Shown: positions 1-12,703, counted from the first letter of the stretch. The stretch is 64,000 nt of DNA from Lumnitzera littorea (GCA_024138015.1 JAMXBB010000011.1:85747779-85811778), one strand, 5' to 3'. Notes: generated by a model from the letters alone, not told the origin. A program made the numbers and translations.

Positions 1-1774
1 ATACTGGCTTTACTGCTCACTCATTTAGGATTTGGTCTTAGGAAATGAGACTGTAAACATTAACTTATACGATTACTTTGGATACGATTTCTATTTTGAT
101 GGTGCGTGTGATATGTATGATTGGGATGAGGAGTAGTGGAAATTTAGAATTTAGCGAAGCTTCTATTCTTATGGGTATGATTTTCTATTTTGGAGAACTA
201 TTAACAGTTATATAGTTATTATCTTTGCTTTTCTTTTAATTTCCAATTAGTAGTAGAACTTGAATTTATTGATATCGATAGACGTTATAAAAGAACTTAA
301 GAATTTTAGATGGTTTTCGAGTCTTAGTGCTTATGTTATGGTACAAGTTTGTGATGGAGTTGTTGTAATATGCCTTAAATACCAAGTGAAAAAATTTTAA
401 TCATTGAGGTGCTTTTTAGTACAACAATTTTTTAATTCATTGAAATTTTAGAGTCAAGCGTATTCAAGTTAGGTTAATTTTAAAATAAATGATTTCTTAT
501 AAAACTGCTATATCAAATGACAAAATCGTATAGCGTTCTATACCAAATCAAATAATATCTCAATAAAAAGAGTTTTGATTAGATTGTTACAATTATCGCA
601 TTCATTTGAAGCAATATTTTAAGATATTTTAATGATGTAGCTCTTACATTTTTGGGATGTACCCTTCAATTTATTCTTCTTTTGTAATTTGCCCTAAAGG
701 AATACTATAGAATGTCCTTTGACACGTATAAGCCACATCTTTGCAAAATTAAAGACTCTCCTAGTTTCTTACGAGTTCCTTAGGTTTAAGTTACTTTTGT
801 CTCTTATTAAATCCATTTAACAAGGACTTACAGCAAGAAATTCTTTATTGTTACTTGTAGGAAGATCAAAATAGTATGCAAGTTGTATTGTGTTTGTTGG
901 TGAGTTGTATTCATTGAGTAGCTCATGGTTTTGTTCAAACCTACCTTAAACCCATAAAACTTTCTTCTATATTCAAGAAGAACCCATCCTATTATTCGTG
1001 ATACTAATTGATATCCTAGTGATACTCAATTTCTATTCACATCAAAATCAATAATAAATAATCTAACAAATCCACAATCACAAATATAATGTATAATTAC
1101 AATTGGATAAGTACCATTTCAACTTCAATTTTTAAGGCCTTTTTATGCATTACAATTTTCAATAGTTTGGAAGCGTTAAAGAATAATGAGAGAGGTAAAC
1201 GAATTTTTTTAGGTATATTGGCATGGCTAATAGTTTGAGAATAGAGTTGTAACTATGTATTATATAAATGACTAAATATGACATATACTCTATGGCAAAT
1301 GCTTGATGTGCTAACCTTGAATTCCGAATGTGTATTTCGAATGATGTGTACAATTACTATAGCCTAGTTTTGCATGCTACATCGTGACACGATAATCTAC
1401 ATGATAATCCACATGTATTTTCTTTCTATTCATGCTGTAATCAATAGTCAATCATTGCTCATACTCAATACATGAGAGTATATAATATGTATTATCTAAG
1501 CATCACCATTTATTGGATGTTTTATCCACTTAGAATATTATTTTGTGTGAAATAGAAAATTTTAGCCAAAGTTTTAATCTTATTTACATTTTAACCATCA
1601 ATTACTTGTTTCAAATAACTTCCACATCCTCTCTCTCTCTCTTTTTTTTTTTTTTTTTTTTTTAGAGAAGTTAATTTCATTCATTGGAGCACATGGAAAT
1701 ACAAGTACATATAGTATTAACAAAATACATCAAAAGAAATAGAGATCCAAACCAAAAGTGGACACATTTCTTGG
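1..1774. other. AT-rich intergenic DNA, no gene seen
   Basis: No reading frame here has protein-like composition. Near the right edge a CT microsatellite runs into a poly-T tract (about 1631-1663), followed by sequence that on the minus strand would read like a 3' end plus poly-A tail. It could be the tail of a LINE or retrocopy cut off by the LTR-A insertion at 1780, but no coding part of such an element is visible. Confidence 0.5.
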
Positions 1775-1779
1775 ATAAA
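1775..1779. repeat. Target-site duplication of LTR-A (left copy, ATAAA)
   Basis: ATAAA lies directly before TGTAAGCCC and is repeated exactly at 23169-23173, directly after the ...GTGACA end. This pairing shows that two pieces 18 kb apart are one insertion. Confidence 0.85.
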
Positions 1780-4415
1780 TGTAAGCCCCGTAACCAAGTG
1801 TTCAGAGTTTAATATGTAAAATTTAGAGCAATCAAATAAATTATCCAATCGATCCTAAATTTTATGATGAAAATAGAAATATTAGTAATAGTGATCCCGT
1901 GAGTATAAATTTAGGAAAATGAATAATAAAATAATTAAAAATTATAATATTAAATTATATATATTACCTATTATTTATTGGAAATGCGTAAATTAAGTTC
2001 TAATAATTAACTATCGATAAAGATAAATTATATACATACTAAAAATCATAAAATAAATTAAATAATATTTAAGAGTATTTATTTGTACCATATATGTATT
2101 TACGTGTAGATAAATATATACGAAATTACTTAAATTACCTAAAATAATAATAATTGATTAAGGAAAATTCATAAAAATTCAAGAAAATTATGAAAAAATG
2201 AAGAAAAGTTCAAATATATGGCATAGAAGGCTAGGAATGGAAGTTAGAAAATTAACCAATCAAATTAGAACAAATAGATAACAAAAAGATAAGAGATAAG
2301 GGACATTTGGTAACAAATAATTCACTAGCCCTATCTAAACAATACTATAAATTAAAAGACAGCCATCTAAAAATCATTTTCACATATTAGGAGTTCGAGA
2401 AAATCAGAGAGAGAATTAATTTTAAAAAATAGGCTATAAATTAAAAGACAACCATCTAAAAATCATTTTTACATATTGGGAGTTCAAAAAAATTAGAGAG
2501 AGACTAGAAAGAGAGGAGAGAATTAATTTTAAAAAATAGGCAAAATAGTGTACAATAAGGGTTTATAAGGTGAACCCAAGTCCAATGACCACCGAGAGAA
2601 GGATAGCCACTACCACTTGATAGCACCCCCATTACCTAAGCTTGCCGACATAGGTGGAGCCACCACTAGTGGTTAGAAGTTCAACAAATAGTAAGTTCTA
2701 TTATCCGTTCCAATTTTTTTTAATTTTTTAAAAATATTAAATATATATGAAAAATATGAAATTTGGTATTCTAAGGAATTTTGGTATATAGATTTAGGTA
2801 AAAATGTTAGATTGATAAAATTAGGTCCCTAGATATACAATGTTTAAGAAATTCCTAAACCTAAACCGATTTTCAATACTGATTTAAATGGCATTAATGA
2901 TGCAGTTTTGACTTCAAAATTCTTTTTAGACTATTTAGAGTGTTTATAGTAGTGCTATGAAGTGATTTTTTAAAAAAATAATTTTATAAAATTTTACCTA
3001 ATTTTTAGGCCTTAAAATTGTGGAAAAAAGAATATGTTTTAAGTTAATTTTATGATTTAGAGTTAGTTTTGTATAAATGCCGATTTAGTATGTAATTAGG
3101 TATCATAGGATGTTGTTTGCTAATGTAGTATGATATTTAGAGTGTTAGATGTAAGTATTATGTATATTATGTAGTAAATATGTGTAATTGAATAATAGAT
3201 AAAAAGGATATAGTTAAACTAATCTTGTGATTTACAAATTATTTAGGTATAAATTTTGATTTAGGATATAATTAAACATCTTAAAATGTTATTTGGCTAG
3301 TGAAAGATAGTGTTAGATAGGTAATATAAGTGTATAATATGTGTATATAAGAATTAAATGGGTAGAAAATATTAGGTAAAAATTAATAGTATTATAATAT
3401 TAGGAATATGATATAAATCTGATTTAGAATGTGAATTTAAGTAATTATATGAAAAATGTAAATTTTTTTCACATTGAGAGTAAATTCGCTAGTTAAATTA
3501 AAAATATAGTATATTGTATTAACCAGAATATTAGGTAGGAGCTAAATAGGAGATTTATAATACCTAAATATAATTTGATGAATTTTCTATATTGGTTCAA
3601 AAGGAATTCCTAAGGTTTGCATATAAAGACCGTAATAAAAACCTAAGTCAAAACCAAAGGAAGAACTAGCAAACTAAGAAGTTAAACAAAAACTAATCGA
3701 ACACTATATTCATTCGAATTAAAGATAGTTAAACCCTATGAAATAGGTTACAAGACATTCTTGAGACTTAAGTGTAAAATAAAACCAGGAGCCAAATCAG
3801 AAGATCAATCCATAGTTAGGTGTATATAGTGAATAAGGATAGAGTTAGTGTATTATTTAAAAGCTCTTATTCCTGTAATGTGATGAATAAACTCAGAGGA
3901 CGAATTAATGGCCTATTTAAAACTAATGAATAAAACTATAATTAGAAGGTATAATAGAAATTGAATCAGAAGTTGAAACAAAACCTACCTTAAAATAAGG
4001 ATAATTGTAAGAGACTTAGACCTAAATAACTAAATGAAGAAAGACCCTAAACTAAAGATAGGAATCTAAATTACATGACAAAATCTATATAAGGTAGTTA
4101 TGTGGAAACTAAAATAACATTTGTATTATAAGGAATTAAGGATTATTGACGATAACCTGTACAAGTCGTATTTCAAGTAAGCAAGTGGGAAGTCCAAGTA
4201 AATTTGGGATTAATACGTCACTATATTTCAAAGTATTGTTCTAAAGTACTCGAAGGCTTAAGATTATACTTATTTGTCCTTGTAGGTAGTTTGAACGTGT
4301 ACATACTTGTGTGTGTGCATTCTTAAATGCACTACGTATTATTGGCTTGCTTTACTTCTTTGCATTTGTTTTGTATTGTGTGATATGGACTAATCACCTT
4401 AACTAGACTTAATAA
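1780..4415 (+). mobile_element. Solo LTR-A, left portion (TGTAAGCCC family)
   Basis: It starts TGTAAGCCC and aligns over most of its length with LTR-B (8506 onward) and with the reverse complement of LTR-C (32313 downward). Similarity to LTR-C is the closer one and continues to about 4415, where LTR-A is interrupted. The family begins TGTAAGCCC, ends ...(G)CRTRACA, and its LTRs are 2.9-3.1 kb with 5-bp target duplications. Long LTRs with near-palindromic TGTAA..CCC ends recall Del/Tekay chromoviruses; that lineage is an inference, because no internal coding region is present. The piece carries an internal 89-bp tandem duplication at about 2345-2541. Confidence 0.8.
2345..2541 (+). repeat. Tandem duplication, about 89 bp, inside LTR-A
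   Basis: CTATAAATTAAAAGACA starts at 2345 and again at 2434, each copy followed by matching sequence down to AATTAATTTTAAAAAATAGG. The second copy has an extra purine-rich stretch of about 18 bp. LTR-B and LTR-C do not show it, so it is private to LTR-A. Confidence 0.8.
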
Positions 4416-5631
4416 TCCGTTTAGTATTAAGCCCTAATTTGTTTTATACTAACCCTCGATTAGGAGTTAAGAAAAACTCAATTTTAAAACATATTTCAAA
4501 AAAATTTTTGAAGTCGCCACCCAACTAAAGTCGGGAAAAAGAGGGTTAAGTTAAATCAATTGGGTGGACCGATTTAACTTAACCACCAATCCACTTGAAA
4601 AAAACTAATTTCTATAAACGGTTTTTGAAAATTAGAAGATCAAGTCCAAAGTTTATTCTATTAAACCCTTAACGAGTATTACTTTTAACTTTTCCGAATT
4701 TAATTTTAATTTTCAAATACCCTTCCAACAATAATGTCCATTTACAAGCGATAACTAAAATTGTATGTATTTACAAAAAAAAAAATAATAATTTAAAGAA
4801 TTATTTACTAAAGGGGGAAAATAATTTTTTTTCCATATTTTAAGTCGCTTCATATGTACAAGTACTTACATACCTATTATTTGGAATCAGACATATATAG
4901 TTTTTTCGGTGAAAACATTAGTGGGTTAGTTTATTTTAAAATTAGAAAGTGGTCAACTTTATGTCTCTTATCCATTTCATTTTACTTGGGAAAAATTCTA
5001 GGAAAGGGTCTTAAATTTTTATTGTTTATTTATTGGAAAATTCTAAAATGTGTCCTAATTTTGAAAGAGAATTGATTTATTTTTATTTTGGAAAAATGGT
5101 TTTCTAGGTCATCAAAACATTTTCTTGTTTTTTCTTTGTTTTGTTTTTATTTTATCTCTTATTTTTTTTAGTCGAGAAAGTAAATAAATAAAATTTTAAA
5201 ACTACTCTACTTTTCCTTTTTCTTTTTCGTTTTGGTTTTTTCTTTCTCTTTTTTTTTTCTTTTCACATTTACATTTACAATAAGAGAAATAAAAATAATA
5301 CTAATAAAAAAAATGAAGGCCGTACTTTAGAGTTGGGCGCAAGTTGGATCAGTTCGAGTTGGCTTAAGTAGGTCAAATTGGTCGAGTCGGAGTCAAAACT
5401 TAAGGAAGGTGACCAGTAACTCCATGCCAACTTCGAGTGATTATTTCAAGAGAGTAAGGATACTTTTATGTGTTTTTTTATTGGGTTTAGTTGGTATAGG
5501 ATTAGTGCTACAAGCTACGATAGTGGTTTAGTGATTGTTTAAACTCGACCGTTGATGATAGTAGTTGCCTCATTTGAGTGGTGGTTGGTGGAGACAAGAG
5601 GTTGGTGTATCTGGAGGTTTTAAAGAGTGGT
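4416..5631. other. Insert of unknown origin between LTR-A and the Tat/Ogre 5' LTR
   Basis: This segment does not match LTR-B or LTR-C and precedes the TGTAGACACC start of the Tat 5' LTR. Near 4514 it contains GAAGTCGCCACCCAAC, which on the minus strand reads GTTGGGTGGCGACTTC, resembling the GGTTGGCGACTCT stretch in the Tat 5' LTR near 7309. That suggests, without proving it, a fragment of a related LTR in minus orientation. No coding sequence is recognisable. Confidence 0.4.
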
Positions 5632-7430
5632 TGTAGACACCTTATTTTTGCCATTATTTTAATTTCAAATAATTGAGTAAGGTTAATATAAATTTTTAAA
5701 AAAACAAAAATAATAATAAAAAAATCGAGTCAAGTCATAAGTCAAGTTGTGTTGAATCGAATTGAGTTGGATTGTTGGATTAGGTGACGATATGGGTTTA
5801 ATTAATTTTGAGCTAGATTTATCTAATTTAAGGGCTCAAATCAGATTAGGGAATTATTAGGCTAAATCGTCGTGAATCGGATCGGGCCTTGAAAAAATAA
5901 GAAAAACCCAAAAAAATTAGGATTTCTAAAAGTTAAGGCAAATCTTGGAAGAATCGCAATTGTATATTTTGTATCTTCAATACGAAAGATTTGATTTTGA
6001 GTTTATAAATAGCACATAGACAAGGGATTCGGGGGATGGTTTTTTCTCAATGACACGAGCCACCAAAGCTCCACCATAGAACCATTACACGCTATCACAC
6101 AACATCACATAATATCACAACACCACTACAGTACGATCACGCACCATCACTCAACCTACTGTCGCCGCATTACCCACAGCACCATCGCTGCGTCGACTAT
6201 AGCACCACCATAAGCCACCGCTGCGTCACCCATAGCACCACCGCGAATCACCATTACTCACGTTATCACCCAGCACGTCGCCCACCATCACCTAACAATC
6301 GACACACTAACCATTACGCCCATGATCAGTGGAAACAACAGTTGACACCAATCATCACGCCCGTGATCAATAGAAATAGAAGCCGACATGCCTTTGATTA
6401 CGCTCGTGATAAGTGCAAACAACAACTAATACGCCTTCGATCACGTTCGCAATCATCTGAAAACAGTGTTTGACACGCAACTCGATTCGTAGGTAAAATT
6501 TCTTATTTTGCTATTTTTATTTTATTAGCTAATTTAATTATTTTTACTAACTTATTTATTTATTTTTTAGTGCAAGTTTTTATTGTTTTCATATTGCAAG
6601 TTTTTTTAGATAATCTCAATTTTAATAAATTTATCTCAATTACATTTTTACCAAGATTGTATTTTTTTTTTAGAAAATAAATGCGTATAGATCATATCTT
6701 ATCGTTAGGATTTTGGAAAGATACTTTTTGACACATAAAGGTTTTGAAAAGTAAAAAAAAAAAGATTTAAATTAAACACTTTTTTTAAAAATAATTTAGT
6801 TGGTTAGGGTTTTTGTTAAATTTGGAAAATTAGATTTCTCAGGTTTTTTTAAAATAATAAATTAATAAAAAAAATGTAAACTTAGCTTGGTTTTTGAAAT
6901 AAAAATAACCTATCTACTAAAAATTTTATAAAAAGGACGACGATCGGTTTGATTCCGATTAGTAGGTATGTAGGCACTTTCTAAGCAAGCGTTAAAAAAT
7001 AAAAAATAAAAACTTTTTTCCATTTTTCTTAGAAATTCGTAATAAAAAATAATAAAAATAATTTTTAGTTATATTTTGTGAACTTAGGTATATTTTTAAT
7101 AATTTTTGAAAAATTATAAAAATAAAAACCCATCAATTTTTTTTTTATTTTCACATGGTGACTTAGTTTTAATAGGTTGGCCCCTAAACCTAGTTTTCTA
7201 ATTCTATTTTCTAAAATTTAATTTTTTTAGAATATTCATAGACTAGTGGTCAAATTAGGGTTTTCCCACCTGAAAACCCTAATTTTATATTTACTTGTTG
7301 AATTGGTTGGCGACTCTATTTTTTTTTAAATAAATTTTTTTCTTTCCTTTAGTTTAATGTCAAGTAATTTATATTAAGCAGGCTGGTTTTAATATAGGTT
7401 AAATTAAGGAAATCAAAATAGAGCTTGACA
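5632..7430 (+). repeat. 5' LTR of the Tat/Ogre-like element
   Basis: It runs from TGTAGACACC to ...GCTTGACA, just before the primer-binding site. The first 1.4 kb aligns with the downstream copy starting at 21311: both carry GGTGACGATATGGG (about 5783 and 21510) and ATCGGATCGGGCCTTG (about 5877 and 21602). The middle (about 6060-6470) is rich in CACCAT/CATCAC words and repeats GATCACGCCCGTGATC-like palindromes. An alternative 3' boundary near 7310, before GGTTGGCGACTCT, cannot be excluded. Confidence 0.8.
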
Positions 7431-7434
7431 AAAT

Positions 7435-7453
7435 TGGCGACTTCACTGGAGAT
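7435..7453 (+). other. Primer-binding site, tRNA-Arg type
   Basis: TGGCGACTTCACTGGAGAT starts four bases after the LTR ends in CA. The complement of the 3' end of plant tRNA-Arg (acceptor ...AGTGGAGTCGCCA) would be TGGCGACTCCACTGGGGAT, so 17 of 19 positions match. tRNA-Arg priming is typical of Ogre elements. Confidence 0.8.
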
Positions 7454-8289
7454 GCTTAGCGGGCTAGTCATGTAAAAGTTACAAAAAAATTTAATGGGCT
7501 TTTACATTATTATTTTCTTTTTGTATTATATTATAGTTGTACTAATTGCTTTTTAGTGATGCAGGCCTTAAAAAAAAAAAAAAGCCTAACCCAATAAACC
7601 TTTATAGGGATAAGGGGTTTTTATTTTTCAAGTAATTATCTATGTATTTAGATGTGGTCGGACTTAGGCCACTTTAGGAACCTAGAATGGGCTACCATTT
7701 TGTAACCCTCAGGTCATTGGGGTCATTACCCCCGCTCGACAGTGATAGGCGAGCCCACTTAGGCTTTGATGTAGCCCACCAGGCTTCTCTTCAAAAAGCC
7801 TTGAAGTTACAGAATCTGGGACCCATAAATCCCACCCTCTTGCATCAACCTTTTCAAAAAGGGTTAGTTATTTTTAAATTATAAGAAAAGCTTGATTAAT
7901 CGCGGTCGATTCGATTATCTTTTTTTTTTAAAAAAAAGGGAAATTAAAAAAAATCCTATTTCACACTTGGTTATATATAAGGGTATTTCCCGACCGTAGA
8001 TTCGTCGTATTTCCTATAAATTATTAATCACCTATCCCTACTGCATTGCATCCGTGTGTAATATGCTGCATTTTATGTGTTTGATTATGCTCGTGTCTTT
8101 GTAAATGTTTTATTTTCTTATGTTATATGTCTATTATTTTGTTTTTGTTTTTTATCATTCCTTAGTCAGGGAAAGGCTATGCAATTTCTAAGAAAATCTT
8201 TAAAAAAGCTGTAAAATTATTAATATCATATCCAACTTTATTCTAAATTTAGTGGCCTTGTTGTGAATAATCGTTGTTTTTTATTTCGT
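7454..8289 (+). other. Leader region of the Tat/Ogre-like element
   Basis: Sequence between primer site and upstream ORF. A 65-codon open frame at 7687-7884 has no recognisable domain and is best read as untranslated leader. Poly-A and poly-T runs (near 7570 and 7920) are the only other marks. Confidence 0.5.
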
Positions 8290-8505
8290 TTTCATCTTTT
8301 TGTAATATAGATATAGAGAGTTCGAACAGCGTTAGTCTAGAGCCCGTCAGCCCATCAGCCCATTTGTAAAGTTCAGTTAGATAAGTATTCCTTTCTTGAG
8401 GCTGTCCTGAGTGATTTGTTGAACCAGCTTCTTCCTGCCAAGCAAGATCACATTCACAAGAAAGTCGAGCCAATCGTATCCTTTATGTAGGTCCAGCTCT
8501 ATTGG
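8290..8505 (+). pseudogene. N-terminal remnant of the pre-gag ORF1 (interrupted by LTR-B)
   Basis: The frame reading HIHKKVEPIVSFM then a stop, followed by VQLYW, continues across LTR-B: joining 8505 to 11368 puts it in the same frame as PLI, a stop, then ALIHYWDPES. This fits a plant retroelement ORF1 of the DUF7745 type. The start codon cannot be placed because the remnant is decayed. Confidence 0.55.
8501..8505. repeat. Target-site duplication of LTR-B (left copy, ATTGG)
   Basis: ATTGG directly precedes TGTAAGCCC and is repeated at 11363-11367 directly after ...GGCGTAACA. Confidence 0.9.
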
Positions 8506-11362
8506 TGTAAGCCCTAAAGTTAAGTCAAATGACCGTAGGATTGAACTTGGTACATAAAGTTTAGAATGATCGATTAAAGGATCCGATCAAACCTAAATTA
8601 TAAACTATAGATAGAAATGTTAATAAAAATGACCCTATAAACTTGAATTTAAGAAAATAAGTAATATAATAGGAGATTATAAAATTTTCACATTTTAAGT
8701 ATAATAATTGTTAATTATTGAAAAGGTAAAAAGTGTAATCTAATAACTAATAAATTACTATAGATAGATTATATGTATATTAAAAATCATAGAAATACCT
8801 AAATAATAATTAGGAATGTTCACATGTACCCCACATGCATTTACGCATAGATAAAAATACACAAAATTACTTAAATTGGCAAAAAACTTATTAAATAATC
8901 AAAATAAAATTATTAATTAATTAAGAAAAAAATCAGAGGAATAGGTAATGATGTGGATTTGGTCGTGGCAAGTCAGGAATTGAAGAAGAAAAATTAACCG
9001 ATCAAAATCAAGCAACACAAAAGCCAAAAATTAAGGAATTTGGGTAATGTTTTATCCAATTTAATGTATAATAATTACTACAAAGCTCTATAAATAGGGA
9101 AAAAAATTACAAAGTTCATTTGGACAGTTAGAAGTAAAAAAAAATTGAGAGTATCAAAATTGGAAGAGAAAAATTAGGGTTACGAAAAAATATAAGAAAA
9201 CTGTACAGTAGAGGTTAGTGAACCAAACTTACACACCACCACCACTACTTGAGACCAACCTACCACCACCACCACCCGGGACCAAACCACCACCCCACTC
9301 CAGACCCACCGTCTAGACCGGCTGACATACCTGGACCGGTGTTGGAAGCCCAAAAGTCATTGGACCGGGTGAGTCTCTCATTTGTACCGATTTTGTATAA
9401 TTTCTTAAAATTATTTATTTTGTCTAGAAAATTATGAAATTTATTATTCTGAGGTTTTATTGTATGTAGATTTAGGAAAAAATAATGATAATCACATCTA
9501 AAAATATAGAGTTCTTAATAAATTAAGCAAAACCGAGCATGATTAGAACTAGAAATAAATAGGTTTAGGAGTATAGTTTGAAACTCAAATTTTTTTTTGT
9601 AGAATGCTTAAGTGATATAGAACAGTGCTATAAAGCCATTTTTTTAAATTTAATTTTTGAAATTTTTAAGTAAATTTTTAGCCCTAAAATGATGGAAAAA
9701 TTGGGTAATTTTGGGTTAATTAGGTGATTAATTACTGATTTAGATAGTAATTAGATGTTTAGGGATGTTAATCTTTGATGTGGAAACCTAATTTTAGTAT
9801 TTGGAGTTTTAAGTGTAATTAATGAAGGAATTATGTGATAATTGTAGGAAATTAGGAATATGTAGAATTGAAAATTTAATAAATATGAAAAATTAGGTTT
9901 ATTTAGATAATATAATAATAAAAATCAGTATATAATAAATTTGAAACAAAATTTAATTTTAGATAATTATATAAAAAGAAGTAAGATTTTCTCACATCGG
10001 GAATAAATTCGATACCCCAATTAGGATTAGCGTATATCGAACAGTTTAGAACATTAAATTAAGACCCAATATGATATTAGAATACTCGAGCTTAATGTAA
10101 TTAATTTCACATTAAGATTCAAGCATATTTAAGATTTCAGAATCAAAACCAGAATCAAAATTAAAATCTAATTTAGAAACCGAATCCTAAAATAAGGTAG
10201 AAAGAATCATTAGTAAATAATATGTATACATGGAGAAATGAGTTAAATTATAACTTAGAAGATAAATCATTAAAGTATAAGTATTAAAAAGACTTATTTG
10301 TTTTATAAAATACCTAGAGATGAACCAGCTTACAATTAAATGATCGAGCGACTGAGAATTCCAAGTAAGTTGAGTTATTATTTACCGTATTAGAGTACCA
10401 TTTTATGGTACTCGGAGACTTAGGATTGTGTATGATTATGATTGTAAGTAGTTTATGCATGTGTTTGAGTATCTGAATTCATGCTGAAATTTGTAATGTG
10501 ATTGATTTTGTGTTATGATTGGATTGGTGTAAAATTGTTTAAACACCCTAAATGGAATTTAACCTTATTCGATAAAGATAATGTTGGATAGCAATTAGTC
10601 TTTTTCTTACCCTTAACCGAACTAGGTGACATGAGAGGAGGTCGTAATGAGGATGAGGTCATTGGTTCGAAGGATAGTCTTAGGAAGAGCAGTGTCTCCA
10701 TTGCACAAACCTGGGTTTGGTTATGAGCTGCTGCATAACATGAAAGCTCCTCAACCCGGATTAGAGCAGGTGAAATTTCTCTGATTTCACAACAGACCAG
10801 ACTACATTATGTGATGACACTTACTTGTTGTATTGCATGAAAATAATTGCTTGATAATCTTGTTTATGTTTGTATACATTCATAAGTCTCCAATTTAATT
10901 TACTGAGCTGTAGTTACTCATACCCGTATAGATCATTTTGTAGGTCCTGATTTCTGAATACTTCGAGTATTATGCCACCTTACAACTATCGAAAAGTTAG
11001 TTTTTTTGAAACTTGGGGTGTGAGGATCAATTCGCTTAGCAGTAGATGTATAGCCAGAGTGTCCTTTATAGTTTAAGAATGAAAGACTGATAGCCGTTAT
11101 GTAAATTAGTGAACTGTTATGTTTATGTAAAGTTTCTTGAGAAGTTCTGTGGAATTTACATATAATTATGTATGTTGATTTAAAATTTGTGATAATTACT
11201 GTAACTTTAGCTAAATACGTAATTGGACTGTTTACTTCAAAGCGAGGAGTCGTCGACGCCTTGTGTAGATTATGTCTATAGTAGGTATTGTGAGGCCAAT
11301 TACTATCATAAAATGGTTTACACGGTGGGACTGTTATGACTCTGTGGTTTCAAGGCGTAACA
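8506..11362 (+). mobile_element. Solo LTR-B (TGTAAGCCC family), 2857 bp, complete
   Basis: It begins TGTAAGCCC, ends AAGGCGTAACA, and is flanked by identical ATTGG duplications, so both ends are exact. There is no internal retroelement sequence, which is the product expected after LTR-LTR recombination. It interrupts ORF1 of the Tat/Ogre-like element and is therefore younger than that element. Homology to LTR-C extends through the middle (for example the stretch around 10590-10740), a part LTR-A has lost. Frames inside it (such as 9249-9437 and 10513-10701) look non-coding. Confidence 0.88.
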
Positions 11363-11367
11363 ATTGG
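11363..11367. repeat. Target-site duplication of LTR-B (right copy, ATTGG)
   Basis: Exact copy of 8501-8505; the Tat/Ogre ORF1 reading frame resumes right after it. Confidence 0.9.
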
Positions 11368-12703
11368 CCTCTAATTTAGGCCCTTATCCATTACTGGGAT
11401 CCAGAATCTACAGCTTTCAACTTTGGCCCACACGTATTAACATTCACTATAGAAGAGTACTCGCAGCTATTCAGTGCCTTGCCCTTCGAAGCAAGCATAA
11501 CTATCTCTGATCTTAGAGTCTAGCCCGAGAAAGCTTTCATGACATTGTTGGGAGTTAAGAAGTCAGCCCTGGTGCCATTCTTATCTTTAGAGGGCCAGAA
11601 ATGTCTCGGCATCCTAAGACTAGTAGAGTGGTTTTCAAGCTTAAATGCTTACCAGAGATATTGCCAGATCTTCTGTGGAGGACATGAATCGTGGGCTGAG
11701 AAGAAGGTCAACGCATTTATTGTAACGGTATTTGGAATGGTGCTGTTTCTCTTCAGATATGGTCAAGTCCAATATAGGGTTATCAAGCTAGTGACTCAAT
11801 TCTTAGTTGGTAAATCTTATATACCGACGCTATTAGCAGAACGACTCAAGACACTTACTTACCTGAAGAAGTAGAGGCATAGTTATTTCACAACTAACTC
11901 TATAATCCTTGTCGTGTGGTTTCTTAGTCATACACAAGGGTATGGAGGGAATCTTCTCGGAGAGTTCCTCACAGAAAATATGAATCCAATTGACGACTTT
12001 GCCTACCACCTCAAGGTACCAGATGAAGCTCAGTTTAATGGATGGGTATCAGTTATCAGCAAAATGTAGCCAGTAGACTTTATGTGGATAGCTAGATGGA
12101 GCTACTGCACTCAAGTCATCATAGAGTGCAATGATTATGCAGGAGTCCCCCTTATCAGTGTTATAGGTTGTACCGGGTATCTCCCAGCTTGTGTCCAGAT
12201 AGTTGAGTCTACTTTAAGAGATAGTTTATAGAGACTCCTTAGACGTCGTCATAGTAAATTATCAAAATCCTTGTCTACCCACGGTTGCTCTAATCCAATG
12301 ACTAGCAGAACTCGTGAAGTCGTGGGAACGGAGAGAAGTCAAGAAGATAGTCAATGTGGGAACTTTGAGGGGTAAAGTCGGAGAGTACTAAGCTATTAAG
12401 CAAATCATCTACAATCAGTTGAAGAAAACGGGAAAGATACGGTATGAAGTGCTAGATGTATTCAGACACGAGCTAGAACTAGCAAATCTTTTACCCACAG
12501 AGCAAGCCTACCGAGATACCATACGGGCTAGAGTTAAAGCCTAGTTCAAAAAGAGTAAGAGAATCGTTGAGGAGATGAAGTTGGAAAATGAGAGACGACT
12601 AGAAGAAAATCAATTCTTAAGGAGTAAGATTCGAGAAAGGGATTTTAGGATACGAAGACTTATGAGGAAAGTTGACGAAGCTCGTCCCAGCCAAATCCAT
12701 TGA
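11368..12703 (+). pseudogene. Pre-gag ORF1 of the Tat/Ogre-like element, DUF7745-like, decayed
   Basis: After LTR-B the frame reads ALIHYWDPESTAFNFG, then LTFTIEEYSQLF and LPFEAS, a pattern common in plant DUF7745 proteins ('W-D-P...F-x-F...T-x-E-E-Y'). A later stretch, near 12060-12200, reads PVDFMWIAR and AGVPLISVIGCTGYLPACVQ, matching the central part of that family. The 3' end (about 12540-12700) encodes a charged, coiled-coil-like segment rich in E, R and K that ends SQIH and TGA at 12701-12703. Several in-frame stops and frame changes separate these pieces; the longest open stretch is 11539-11874. The family's function is unknown. In Ogre elements the extra ORF lies in the same place, directly before gag. 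Confidence 0.65.

Noticed and set aside
7687..7884. 65-codon open frame downstream of the Tat primer site
   Set aside because: It lies in the untranslated leader of the retroelement and has no recognisable domain.
9249..9437. Pro/His-rich 62-codon frame
   Set aside because: It lies inside solo LTR-B; its CACCAC-rich sequence creates the composition and other copies do not keep the frame.
10600..10700. GGTTCGAA-containing stretch considered as a possible tRNA T-arm
   Set aside because: No acceptor, D or anticodon stem can be folded around it; it belongs to solo LTR-B.
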